In this document: piece by piece, positions 9,102-16,525 of the stretch | Numbering within the stretch: the stretch's first letter is position 1 | Layout of the letters: the number at the start of each line of letters is the position of its first letter | Assembly: GCA_017520545.1 (NCBI GenBank) | Contig: JAFXFM010000002.1 | Span: 62,001-126,000, forward strand | Reading direction: 5' to 3' | Source of the DNA: Alistipes sp. | GTDB taxonomy: Bacteria; Bacteroidota; Bacteroidia; Bacteroidales; Rikenellaceae | DNA: 64,000 nucleotides | Made by a program: the position numbers and the translations under genes | The notes under the pieces: generated by a model | Seen by the model: the letters and a program-made list of their open reading frames with translations, nothing else | Database searches by the model: none | Told to the model about the DNA's origin: nothing

Positions 9102-10742
9102 GTGCTACGACGATTGGTTGTTGAGAACTACGCTCTTATCGAGCACCTCGAAATCGAGTTCGACTCCTCGCTCAACATTATTACGGGCGAAACGGGAGCC
9201 GGAAAGTCGATTTTGATGGGTGCTTTGGCGCTGTTGCTCGGAGCAAAGAACGACAGTACAACAATCAAAGATAATTCGCGTGCTTGCATTGTCGAGGGAG
9301 AGTTCGACATCGCCCAACTCGGCTTGGAGAGGGCTTTTGAGGAGTTGGACATCGAGTACGACAACGAAACAATCATTCGCCGTACCATCTCGCCAAGCGG
9401 CAAGAGTCGTGCATTTGTGAACGACCAACCTGTACAACTCTCCGATTTGAAACAACTCGGAGCCTACCTTATCGATATCCACTCGCAGCACCAAAACCTC
9501 ATTCTCTCGTCGCCACAATTCCGTATTCGTGCTATTGACACCATCGCCGGCAACGAGAAGTTATTGGCGGAGTATGCAAATGCTTTTGAGTCGTTGCAGG
9601 TGGCTCGCAAGGTGCTGACAAATTTGCAGGATAGCGCGAAACGCAATGCCGACGAGGAGGATTGGTTACGTCATCAGGCAGAGGAGCTGCGCAATGCGGC
9701 ACTTCGCGTGGGCGAGACGGAGGAGTTGGAGGCAGAGTTGCGCACACTCGAAAATGCCGACACCATAAGCGAGGCTCTGCAACGAGTAACGCAGTCGTTG
9801 GACGAGGAGGTAACGGGCGTATTGACTACGTTGCGCGATAGCGAGAATGCGTTGCGTCGCGTATCGGAGAACTATACCGCAGCAACCGAACTCATCGAGC
9901 GTATTCACTCTGCGGCTGTAGAGTTGAAAGATATTTCGGCTACGGCAACGTCGGATTTGGAGCGCATAGAGGCAAATCCCGAGCGACTCGACGCGGTAAA
10001 TGCTCGACTCGACCTCATCTACACACTACAACGCAAACATCGCTGCGAGGGCATCGAAGAGTTGATCGCCCTGCGCGAAAAATATACCGAACAACTCTCA
10101 GCCATTGAGCATAGCGACGAGTTGCTTGCCGAGGCGGAGGCAAAAGTCGCCGAGGCGGAGGGTGCAGCGACCGCTCTCGCCATAAAGTTGCACGATGCAC
10201 GTGTCAAGGCTTCGCCTGCCTTCGCAAAGGCGGTGGTGGAGATCTTGCGCAACGTAGCAATGGCAGATGCAGAGTTCAAAATTGCCGTAACACCTTGCAC
10301 TCCGACACTTTCGGGCGCCGACACGGTCGATTTCCTCTTCTCGGCAAATGCTGCGGTCGAGGCTCGACCTATCGAGAAAATCGCCTCGGGCGGCGAGCTT
10401 TCGCGTGTGATGTTGGCACTAAAAACCATTCTGGCACAGCACCTTGCACTCCCTACCATCATCTTTGACGAGATTGATACAGGTATCTCTGGTCGCACCG
10501 CAAACGACGTTGGCGACATTATCAGCCGACTTGCCAAGTCAATGCAGGTTATAGACATTACCCACTCACCACAAGTGGCATCGAAGGGCTCGCGCCACTT
10601 CCAAGTCTATAAAGAGCAGAGTCGCACCCACATTCGACCACTCTCGACAGAAGAGCGTGTAGAGGAGATTGCAAAGATGCTCTCGGGCGACACCATTACC
10701 GATGCGGCATTAGCGCAGGCGAAACACCTTCTCTCGTTATAA
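9102..10742 (+). CDS. recN: DNA repair protein RecN
   Basis: SMC-like ATPase that acts early in double-strand break repair. Walker A is GETGAGKS at about residues 29-36, the ABC signature SGGELSRVML is near residue 430, and Walker B IIFDEIDTGISG is near 452. A long glutamate-rich coiled coil lies between the head halves. The 546-residue length is normal. The start is a GTG at 9102, chosen because LRRLVVENYALIEHLEIEF is the conserved N-terminal strand. It follows coaBC by 8 bp, and the BtuF-like gene begins 11 bp after it. Confidence 0.95.
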   Translation: MLRRLVVENYALIEHLEIEFDSSLNIITGETGAGKSILMGALALLLGAKNDSTTIKDNSRACIVEGEFDIAQLGLERAFEELDIEYDNETIIRRTISPSGKSRAFVNDQPVQLSDLKQLGAYLIDIHSQHQNLILSSPQFRIRAIDTIAGNEKLLAEYANAFESLQVARKVLTNLQDSAKRNADEEDWLRHQAEELRNAALRVGETEELEAELRTLENADTISEALQRVTQSLDEEVTGVLTTLRDSENALRRVSENYTAATELIERIHSAAVELKDISATATSDLERIEANPERLDAVNARLDLIYTLQRKHRCEGIEELIALREKYTEQLSAIEHSDELLAEAEAKVAEAEGAATALAIKLHDARVKASPAFAKAVVEILRNVAMADAEFKIAVTPCTPTLSGADTVDFLFSANAAVEARPIEKIASGGELSRVMLALKTILAQHLALPTIIFDEIDTGISGRTANDVGDIISRLAKSMQVIDITHSPQVASKGSRHFQVYKEQSRTHIRPLSTEERVEEIAKMLSGDTITDAALAQAKHLLSL

Positions 10743-10752
10743 TATACACCAG

Positions 10753-11879
10753 ATGAAACGATTGGCTCAAATAGTGGCACTCGTTGTGGTTACACCCTTT
10801 CTCTCGTGTAGCAACAAGGATATTGCGCCCCGGACCGAGCCGATATATACCCCTCGCTACGCCAAGGGTTTTACGATTGAGCGCGACAAGACGAGCGGAG
10901 CGAAGTTTCTCGTTGTCAAAAATCCGTGGCAGGGGGCAGAAGGGGCTATTTTCTGCACAAAAATCGACACTCTCGCACCTCCGAAGCGCATTGTGGCGAT
11001 GTCGTCGAGCCACGCGGCGATGCTCGATGCCGTAGGCTGCACCGACCGTATTGTGGGACTGTCGGGCTGTCGTTACATCTATACGCCCACTATCCGTCAG
11101 GCTATTGCAGAGGGCAAAATTAGCGAGATTGGCTACGACTCCGCCTTCGACTTCGAAAAAATCAGCCTGCTCAACACCGACATTGTACTGCTGTATGGCG
11201 TTGCCGGTGAAGCAAAACAGATTACGAGCAAACTCGAAGAGCTCGCCATACCTTATATATATATAGGAGATTACATCGAATCGGAGCCATTAGGCAAGGC
11301 GGAGTGGTTAGTTGCCATCGCATCGCTTTGTGGCGAGGAGGAGCAGGGCAAAAAGCTCTTTGCTGAGATTGAGGCACGATACAACGCTCTGCGAGAGATG
11401 GTGAAAGGCTCGATCAAACGCCCTCGCGTAATGCTCAATCTGCCATATCGCGACACTTGGTTTATGCCTCCATACAACAGTTATATGGTGCGCCTTATCG
11501 AGGATGCGGGTGGAGAGTATATTTTAACGGAAAACGGAAAACGGAAAACGGAAAACGAAAAACGAAAAACGAAAATTCCTCAACAGCTATTTCGTTAGAG
11601 GAGGCGTTGGAGATGGCGTTGCAGTGCGACTACTGGATAAATCTCGGGCAGATAGCTTCGATGCGAGAGCTACAAGCCGTAGTACCCCATTTTGCCAAGG
11701 TAGATGCAGTGCGCAAGGGTCGCATATACAACAATACAAAACGTACAAACGAGAGTCGAGGTAGCGACTTTTGGGAGTCGGGAGCGGTACGTCCCGATAT
11801 TATCCTTGCAGATCTTGTGAAGATTCTGCACCACGACTACCCTACCGACTCGCTCTACTACTATAAAAAGATGGAGTAA
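10753..11879 (+). pseudogene. BtuF/FepB-like substrate-binding lipoprotein, frameshifted by a 7-bp repeat array
   Basis: Periplasmic-facing binding protein for a BtuCD/FecCD-class importer (cobalamin, heme or siderophore). A signal peptide ends in the lipobox FLSC. The fold region begins at IVAMSSSHAAMLDAVGC and GLSGCRYIY. The first frame runs from 10753 and ends at a stop at 11598 after a tail of ENGKRKT-type residues. The rest of the protein (NSSTAISLEEALEMALQ... to SLYYYKKME) continues in another frame and ends at 11879, where the TAA overlaps the ATG of the permease by 1 nt. The shift occurs in a 49-bp array of seven 7-bp units at 11526-11574. Five or eight units would restore one frame of about 375 codons. 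It may be a true pseudogene, a phase-variable gene or an assembly error. Confidence 0.8.
11526..11574. repeat. Intragenic heptamer array: 4 x AACGGAA + 3 x AACGAAA
   Basis: Seven exact head-to-tail 7-bp units inside the binding-protein gene. Because 7 is not a multiple of 3, gain or loss of units changes the frame. Read as protein, the array gives a seven-residue cycle TENGKRK without stop codons. Confidence 0.92.
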
Positions 11880-12871
11880 TGAAAGGACGCTCAACAATAC
11901 TCTTCACGCTACTCACTGCGCTCTGCGTGGTGCTATTTGTCGTAGATTTGGCGGTTGGCTCGGTGGCAATACCACCTTCGAAAGTCGTAGCAGCCCTCTT
12001 CGGTAAGGGCTCGGAGGTTATGCAGACCATAGTTTTCGATATCCGCCTTGTGCGTGCTATTGTAGCAGTCTTGGCAGGTGCAGCACTCTCTATCAGCGGC
12101 TTGCAGATGCAGGTGTTGTTCCGCAACCCATTGGCGGGACCCTACGTGTTGGGCGTATCGGCGGGAGCAAGTTTTGGTGTTGCGCTCTTCCTGCTTGGCG
12201 CACCGATGCTCGGCATTGCCCTCTCGCCCGAACTCCAAAGCCTCGGTACCGCAGGTGCTGCGTGGATAGGCTCGGCCGTAGTCTTGATTGCAGTAGTGGC
12301 TCTGGCGCGTCGCATTAAGGATATTATGGTGATGCTTATCCTCGGCATTATGCTCTCGTCGGGCGTCGGTGCTGTGGTCGAGATTATGCAGTATTTCAGT
12401 AGCGAAATGGCGCTCAAATCGTACGTAGTATGGACTATGGGCTCGCTGGGCGACGTTACAGCCACGCAACTTATGGTTCTCGCGCCTGTAATTGTTGCGG
12501 GAGTGGCAATGGCAATAGCGGCAATAAAACCGATGAATATGCTGCTTGCAGGCGAACGCTACGCAGCCTCGATGGGACTCAATATCTCGCGTTCGCGCAA
12601 CCTTATTCTCATCTCAACAACACTTCTCGCGGGTACGGTAACAGCCTTCTGCGGACCTATCGGTTTCGTGGGCATTGCCGTTCCACACATTGCACGAATG
12701 TTGTTCCGCTCGGCAGATCACCGCATACTCCTGCCGGCGACAATTCTATCCGGCATTACAATGTTGCTTGTAGGAGATATTCTGGCGAAATACTTTGTTT
12801 TGCCGATAAACACCATCACTGCGTTGATGGGAATACCGATTGTAATCTATATTGTTACCCGCCGCCGATGA
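11879..12871 (+). CDS. FecCD/BtuC-family ABC transporter permease
   Basis: Inner-membrane subunit of an importer for cobalamin or an iron chelate. The 330-residue protein has about nine or ten hydrophobic helices. Family signatures include the early ALSISGLQMQVLFRNPLAGPYVLGVSAGA region and the late FCGPIGFVGIAVPHIARMLF, which couples to the ATPase. It overlaps the binding-protein gene by 1 nt and the ATPase gene by 4 nt, so the three are translationally coupled. The substrate cannot be told from sequence, and no cobalamin riboswitch is evident upstream. Confidence 0.92.
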   Translation: MKGRSTILFTLLTALCVVLFVVDLAVGSVAIPPSKVVAALFGKGSEVMQTIVFDIRLVRAIVAVLAGAALSISGLQMQVLFRNPLAGPYVLGVSAGASFGVALFLLGAPMLGIALSPELQSLGTAGAAWIGSAVVLIAVVALARRIKDIMVMLILGIMLSSGVGAVVEIMQYFSSEMALKSYVVWTMGSLGDVTATQLMVLAPVIVAGVAMAIAAIKPMNMLLAGERYAASMGLNISRSRNLILISTTLLAGTVTAFCGPIGFVGIAVPHIARMLFRSADHRILLPATILSGITMLLVGDILAKYFVLPINTITALMGIPIVIYIVTRRR

Positions 12872-13557
12872 TACAGCTCGAAAACATAACACTCTCGTAC
12901 GATACACGCACAATTTTGCGCGATGTATCACTACATCTGCACGCCGGGGAATTTTGTGCCCTTGTGGGTCGCAATGGAGCCGGCAAAAGCACCCTTCTGC
13001 ACGCGATGACCTCGCACCGCGACACCCGCATCAACGGAACCGCACTTGGCGAGATGTCGGCAGAGAGGCTTGCGCAAAGCGTAGCCATTGTTACTACCGA
13101 GCGTATCCGCATCGAAAACCTCTTGGTCGAAGATTTGGTAGCTATGGGACGTGCACCCTACACCAATTGGATGGGGCATCTCCAAGATATTGACCGCGAA
13201 ATTGTCGGCAAGGCCATCGAGGCGGTTGGAATGGGCGATTTCGTGGGTCGCGATAGTTCATCGCTCTCGGACGGAGAGTTGCAGAGGGTGATGATTGCTC
13301 GCGCCATAGCACAACAAACACCAATTATTCTGCTCGACGAGCCTACGGCATTTCTCGATATCCCGACACGCTTCGAGGTTTGTCGTCTGCTTGCCGATTT
13401 GGCGCACAACGAGGGCAAATGTATCCTCTTCTCTACTCACGATGTCGATGCAGCACTACCCGTATGCGACTCGTTTGCCATTATCGAAAACGAAAGCATA
13501 CAAAAATTACCTACCAAACAGGCAACCTTTGAAATCGAACGCATTTTTAAGCGGTAG
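12868..13557 (+). CDS. BtuD/FepC-family ABC transporter ATP-binding protein
   Basis: ATPase that powers the adjacent permease. The ATG at 12868 overlaps the permease stop (ATGA) and starts MIQLENITLSYDTR, the usual first strand; a longer frame back to 12430 only reads through the permease gene. Walker A is GRNGAGKST near residue 37, the signature is SLSDGELQRVMIARA near 135, Walker B is ILLDEPTAFLD, and the switch histidine lies in FSTHDVD. The 229-residue length is slightly short but contains all motifs. Confidence 0.93.
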   Translation: MIQLENITLSYDTRTILRDVSLHLHAGEFCALVGRNGAGKSTLLHAMTSHRDTRINGTALGEMSAERLAQSVAIVTTERIRIENLLVEDLVAMGRAPYTNWMGHLQDIDREIVGKAIEAVGMGDFVGRDSSSLSDGELQRVMIARAIAQQTPIILLDEPTAFLDIPTRFEVCRLLADLAHNEGKCILFSTHDVDAALPVCDSFAIIENESIQKLPTKQATFEIERIFKR

Positions 13558-13572
13558 TACCAAATTTTTTGC

Positions 13573-13580
13573 TATCTTTG
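13573..13580 (+). promoter_or_regulatory. -7 element (TATCTTTG) upstream of the GH2 gene
   Basis: TATCTTTG fits TAnnTTTG and lies 31 bp before the start codon at 13611. No clear TTTG sits at the -33 distance, so the promoter is only partly supported. Confidence 0.5.
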
Positions 13581-13610
13581 TACTCAAACAAACACTAATA
13601 CTTACTAATT

Positions 13611-15494
13611 ATGAAGAAAATTTTCACTATTGCAATTATGCTGGTTGCCTTCGTAACCGCATTTGCAGCACAGCCACGTGCCGAGTATCCTCGTCCACAA
13701 TTTGAGCGCAGCGAGTGGGTAAACCTCAATGGAGAGTGGACCTACGAGCTCGACCTCGTAAACACAGGCTTCGATCGCAAATTGTTCAACAGCAATGGCT
13801 TTGGCGACAAAATCATCGTGCCTTTCTGCCCCGAGAGTAAACTTTCGGGCGTTGAGCACAAGGATATCATCACCGGCATCTGGTACCATCGCACCATTCA
13901 GGCTCCGGCAGCTTGGTCAAACCGAAAAATTATGTTGCACTTCGGTGCCGTATATTATGAGGCAGAGGTCTATGTAGATGGCAACTTCGTAGGTCGTCAT
14001 TTCGGAGGCTCATCGCCATTTGCTCTCGACGTAACAGCGTATCTCGCCGATGGTAAGGCTCACAACCTCGTTGTTCGCGCATTGAGCGACCTCCGCGCCC
14101 GCACTCAGGGCTCTGGCAAGCAATCGTTGCGCAACTATTCGTATGGTTGCGTTTACACCCGCACAACAGGTATCTGGCAGACCGTTTGGATGGAGGCAAC
14201 CGATAACTACTCGCTCGACCACGTTCAGGTTATCACCGATATCGACAATCATCAGGTTATCGTAACTCCGCGCTACTACAACACCACCGCATCGAACACC
14301 CTTACTATCAACATCAAGGACGGAGCAAAGGTTGTAGCAAAGAAGCAGGTGGCTCAGGTCGAGGGCTTACCAATTGTTATCCCAATGAAGAAGTATCAGA
14401 CTTGGTCGCCGGAAAATCCGAAGCTCTACGACGTTGAGTACATCATCAGCGACAAGAATGGTAATGTTTTGGACCGCATCTCGTCGTACCTCGGTATGCG
14501 CAAAGTACACACTGACGGCAACAAGGTGTACCTCAACAACAAACCTTACTACCAGCGTTTGGTTCTCGACCAAGGCTTCTACCCTGACGGTATTTGGACC
14601 GCACCAAGCGATGCTGCGTTGAAGCTCGATATCGAGATGTCGATGGAGGTAGGTTTCAATGGCGCACGTTTGCACCAGAAGGTGTTCGAGGAGCGTTTCC
14701 TCTATTGGGCCGATGTGCTCGGCTACCTCGTATGGGGCGAGTACGCAAGCTGGGGCGTAGATGTTAGCCTGCCTGAGACGGCTCGAAACTATATCTCGGA
14801 GTGGCAGAGCATCATCGTTCGCGACCGCAACCACCCTTCAATCGTAACTTGGACTCCGCTCAACGAGGCGTGGTATCCGGACAATGTTCAGTATCCTCGT
14901 CTTGTAGAGGACCTCTACACTGTTACCCATATTACCGACCCTACTCGACCTGTAAATACCGTAAGTGGAGGTATCATCACCAAAGATTACGATATCTGCG
15001 CTATGCACAACTACGAGCAGGATGGAGAAAAACTCAAAGCGAAGGTTTATAACCCTGAGACCGGCAAGTTCTACCATTATAGCGCTAAATACATCCCGAA
15101 ATCGAAGGATTCGAGCGGTATGCCAACTGTCGGAGATATCTCGACCAAGGCGCCATTCAAGCAGGCGGAATACGATGGCAAGAAGCCATATTTCCTCGAT
15201 GAGTTCGGAGGTATCAAGTGCCTCGAAGCAAATCCTAAGGAGGACACCGACCGCAAAGCATCGTGGGGCTATGGTAAGTCGGCTCGCACAAAGGAGGAGT
15301 TCTACAAGCGTTTGGAGGCACAGGTTGATGCACTGCTCTCGATTAGCGACAAGGTTTGGGGCTACTGCTACACCCAGCTTACCGACGTTGAGCAGGAGGA
15401 GAATGGTATTTATCTCTACGACCGCACACCAAAGTACGATCCGGCTCGTTTGAAGGCTATCTTTGGCAAAAACCCTAAGGAGATGACCGAGTAG
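13611..15494 (+). CDS. Secreted glycoside hydrolase family 2 enzyme (beta-galactosidase/glucuronidase-like)
   Basis: Exported GH2 enzyme. An N-terminal signal peptide (to about residue 20, FAAQPRA) is followed by the jelly-roll sugar-binding domain (WVNLNGEWTYELD, HFGAVYYEAEVYVDG, GGSSPFALDVT), an immunoglobulin-like domain and a TIM barrel. The acid/base glutamate is in WTPLNEAW (near residue 418), and the likely nucleophile is the glutamate of FLDEFGG (near 533). At 627 residues it is a compact GH2 protein. The exact sugar cannot be assigned. It appears monocistronic, with a strong hairpin after the stop. Confidence 0.9.
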   Translation: MKKIFTIAIMLVAFVTAFAAQPRAEYPRPQFERSEWVNLNGEWTYELDLVNTGFDRKLFNSNGFGDKIIVPFCPESKLSGVEHKDIITGIWYHRTIQAPAAWSNRKIMLHFGAVYYEAEVYVDGNFVGRHFGGSSPFALDVTAYLADGKAHNLVVRALSDLRARTQGSGKQSLRNYSYGCVYTRTTGIWQTVWMEATDNYSLDHVQVITDIDNHQVIVTPRYYNTTASNTLTINIKDGAKVVAKKQVAQVEGLPIVIPMKKYQTWSPENPKLYDVEYIISDKNGNVLDRISSYLGMRKVHTDGNKVYLNNKPYYQRLVLDQGFYPDGIWTAPSDAALKLDIEMSMEVGFNGARLHQKVFEERFLYWADVLGYLVWGEYASWGVDVSLPETARNYISEWQSIIVRDRNHPSIVTWTPLNEAWYPDNVQYPRLVEDLYTVTHITDPTRPVNTVSGGIITKDYDICAMHNYEQDGEKLKAKVYNPETGKFYHYSAKYIPKSKDSSGMPTVGDISTKAPFKQAEYDGKKPYFLDEFGGIKCLEANPKEDTDRKASWGYGKSARTKEEFYKRLEAQVDALLSISDKVWGYCYTQLTDVEQEENGIYLYDRTPKYDPARLKAIFGKNPKEMTE

Positions 15495-15520
15495 TCGCAA
15501 CCTGCGCTATCAAACAGAAC

Positions 15521-15546
15521 GAGTGCCCCAAACATTTGGGGCACTC
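15521..15546 (+). terminator. Terminator after the GH2 gene
   Basis: Near-perfect inverted repeat GAGTGCCCCAAA / TTTGGGGCACTC followed by TTGTTTT, 27 bp after the stop codon. Confidence 0.8.
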
Positions 15547-15562
15547 TTGTTTTGGGGTAATG

Positions 15563-15592
15563 AAAAACGGACTACCCTGTGGGATAGTCCGT
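15563..15592 (-). terminator. Terminator of rpsT (minus strand)
   Basis: Stem ACGGACTA...TAGTCCGT extended by CCC/GGG around a TGT loop. On the minus strand it is followed by TTTTT, 25 bp past the rpsT stop. Confidence 0.8.
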
Positions 15593-15616
15593 TGTCCTTC
15601 CATTGATGCTACTCGA

Positions 15617-15868
15617 TTAGAGCGCGTTTACGTGCAACTGTGCTGCGCTCTTGAGGTTACCTGCCTTGTTCTTGTGAATAATGTTGGTCTTTGCCAACTT
15701 ATCGAGCATAGCGGTTACCTTTGGAAGCAATGCCTCAGCAGCGCTCTTCTCTGTTGTGTTGCGGAGAGCCTTGATAGCGTTGCGGGTAGTCTTGTGATAA
15801 AGACGGTTGTGCGCACGCTTGGTTGCTGTCTGGCGGATTCTCTTCTCAGATGACTTGTGATTTGCCAT
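15617..15868 (-). CDS. rpsT: 30S ribosomal protein S20
   Basis: An 83-residue, very basic, helical protein beginning [13 protein letters not shown], the classic S20 start. S20 binds 16S rRNA early in small-subunit assembly. It stands alone between the convergent GH2 gene and tRNA-Glu and has its own terminator. The minus-strand leader (15869-16040) has no ORF; whether it carries autoregulation cannot be seen. Confidence 0.95.
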   Translation of the reverse strand: MANHKSSEKRIRQTATKRAHNRLYHKTTRNAIKALRNTTEKSAAEALLPKVTAMLDKLAKTNIIHKNKAGNLKSAAQLHVNAL

Positions 15869-16041
15869 AATTGTTTTAGTTTTTTATTCGTTTTTTGTCT
15901 CTTTCTTAATTTTTTCCGATGCTTCTCGACAACTCCTCTCGACGGTTGCCACAGTGCATCACCCTGTAATATCTGACGGCCGTAGCCGCTTGCGGATAGG
16001 CCTAAAGCCCGCTCCTAAAATGTTGGTTGAACCACTCCGTG

Positions 16042-16113
16042 TAGCCCATAGGAGAGTCGAACTCCTCTTTCAAGAATGAAAATCTTGCGTCCTAACCGAT
16101 AGACGAATGGGCC
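16042..16113 (-). tRNA. tRNA-Glu (anticodon TTC)
   Basis: The reverse strand folds as a full cloverleaf: 7-bp acceptor GGCCCAT/ATGGGCT, anticodon stem CAAGA/TCTTG with loop TTTTCAT (anticodon TTC), and T-arm GAGGA/TCTCC around GTTCGACTC. The discriminator is A, and CCA is not encoded. Confidence 0.93.
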
Positions 16114-16148
16114 TTACCGCTATAACCCTATGGGGGTATTTAGCGGTG

Positions 16149-16178
16149 CAAAGGTACGAATAAAATTTATAATTCAAA
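16149..16178 (-). promoter_or_regulatory. Promoter of tRNA-Glu
   Basis: On the minus strand TTTG is followed 18 bp later by TACCTTTG (forward CAAAGGTA at 16149-16156, CAAA at 16175-16178), about 35 bp before the tRNA 5' end. Confidence 0.75.
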
Positions 16179-16343
16179 ATTAAATAGTGAAAATTCGAAA
16201 AAAATCGAGCCTTTTGCCACTACCTCCCCCAAATCTCCCCTTTTTATTGATAATCTGAACGGTGTAAATGTGATTTATCGACAAAAAATGGATATTTGGT
16301 GTGTTTTTATGAGAATTAATGCTGTGTTATTAAAAAATTTTCA

Positions 16344-16525
16344 TAACTTTGTGTTCGAGGATTTCGGTTAATGAGCTACAGACACCCAAATTTTACAACA
16401 AATACTACCTTTTAAACTACATCTCGCGGCAATGGCGAGTGTTTTTGATTTAACGAGCAAGGCATCAAATAGATAAAGCATATAAAGATAATTATATATC
16501 ACCGATATAAAATAGTAGAATAGTT
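16344..16525 (+). promoter_or_regulatory. -7 element and long 5' leader of the surface-lipoprotein operon
   Basis: TAACTTTG at 16344-16351 is a good -7 element. The following leader of roughly 170 nt has no ORF. It contains a small hairpin (CTCGC 16423-16427 / GCGAG 16435-16439) with a short T run after it, which could act as a weak attenuator; this is an inference. The rest of the 16114-16343 spacer is AT-rich, with no other feature apart from the tRNA promoter. Confidence 0.45.

Noticed and set aside
11526-11574. CRISPR array
   Set aside because: Heptamers have no unique spacers and no cas genes are present. They are simple tandem repeats.
12430-12867. N-terminal extension of the ABC ATPase
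   Set aside because: It overlaps the permease gene in another frame and has no domain. The ATG at 12868 starts exactly at the first conserved strand.
16423-16445. Riboswitch in the lipoprotein operon leader
   Set aside because: Only a 5-bp hairpin with a short T run is visible; no known aptamer pattern could be recognised.
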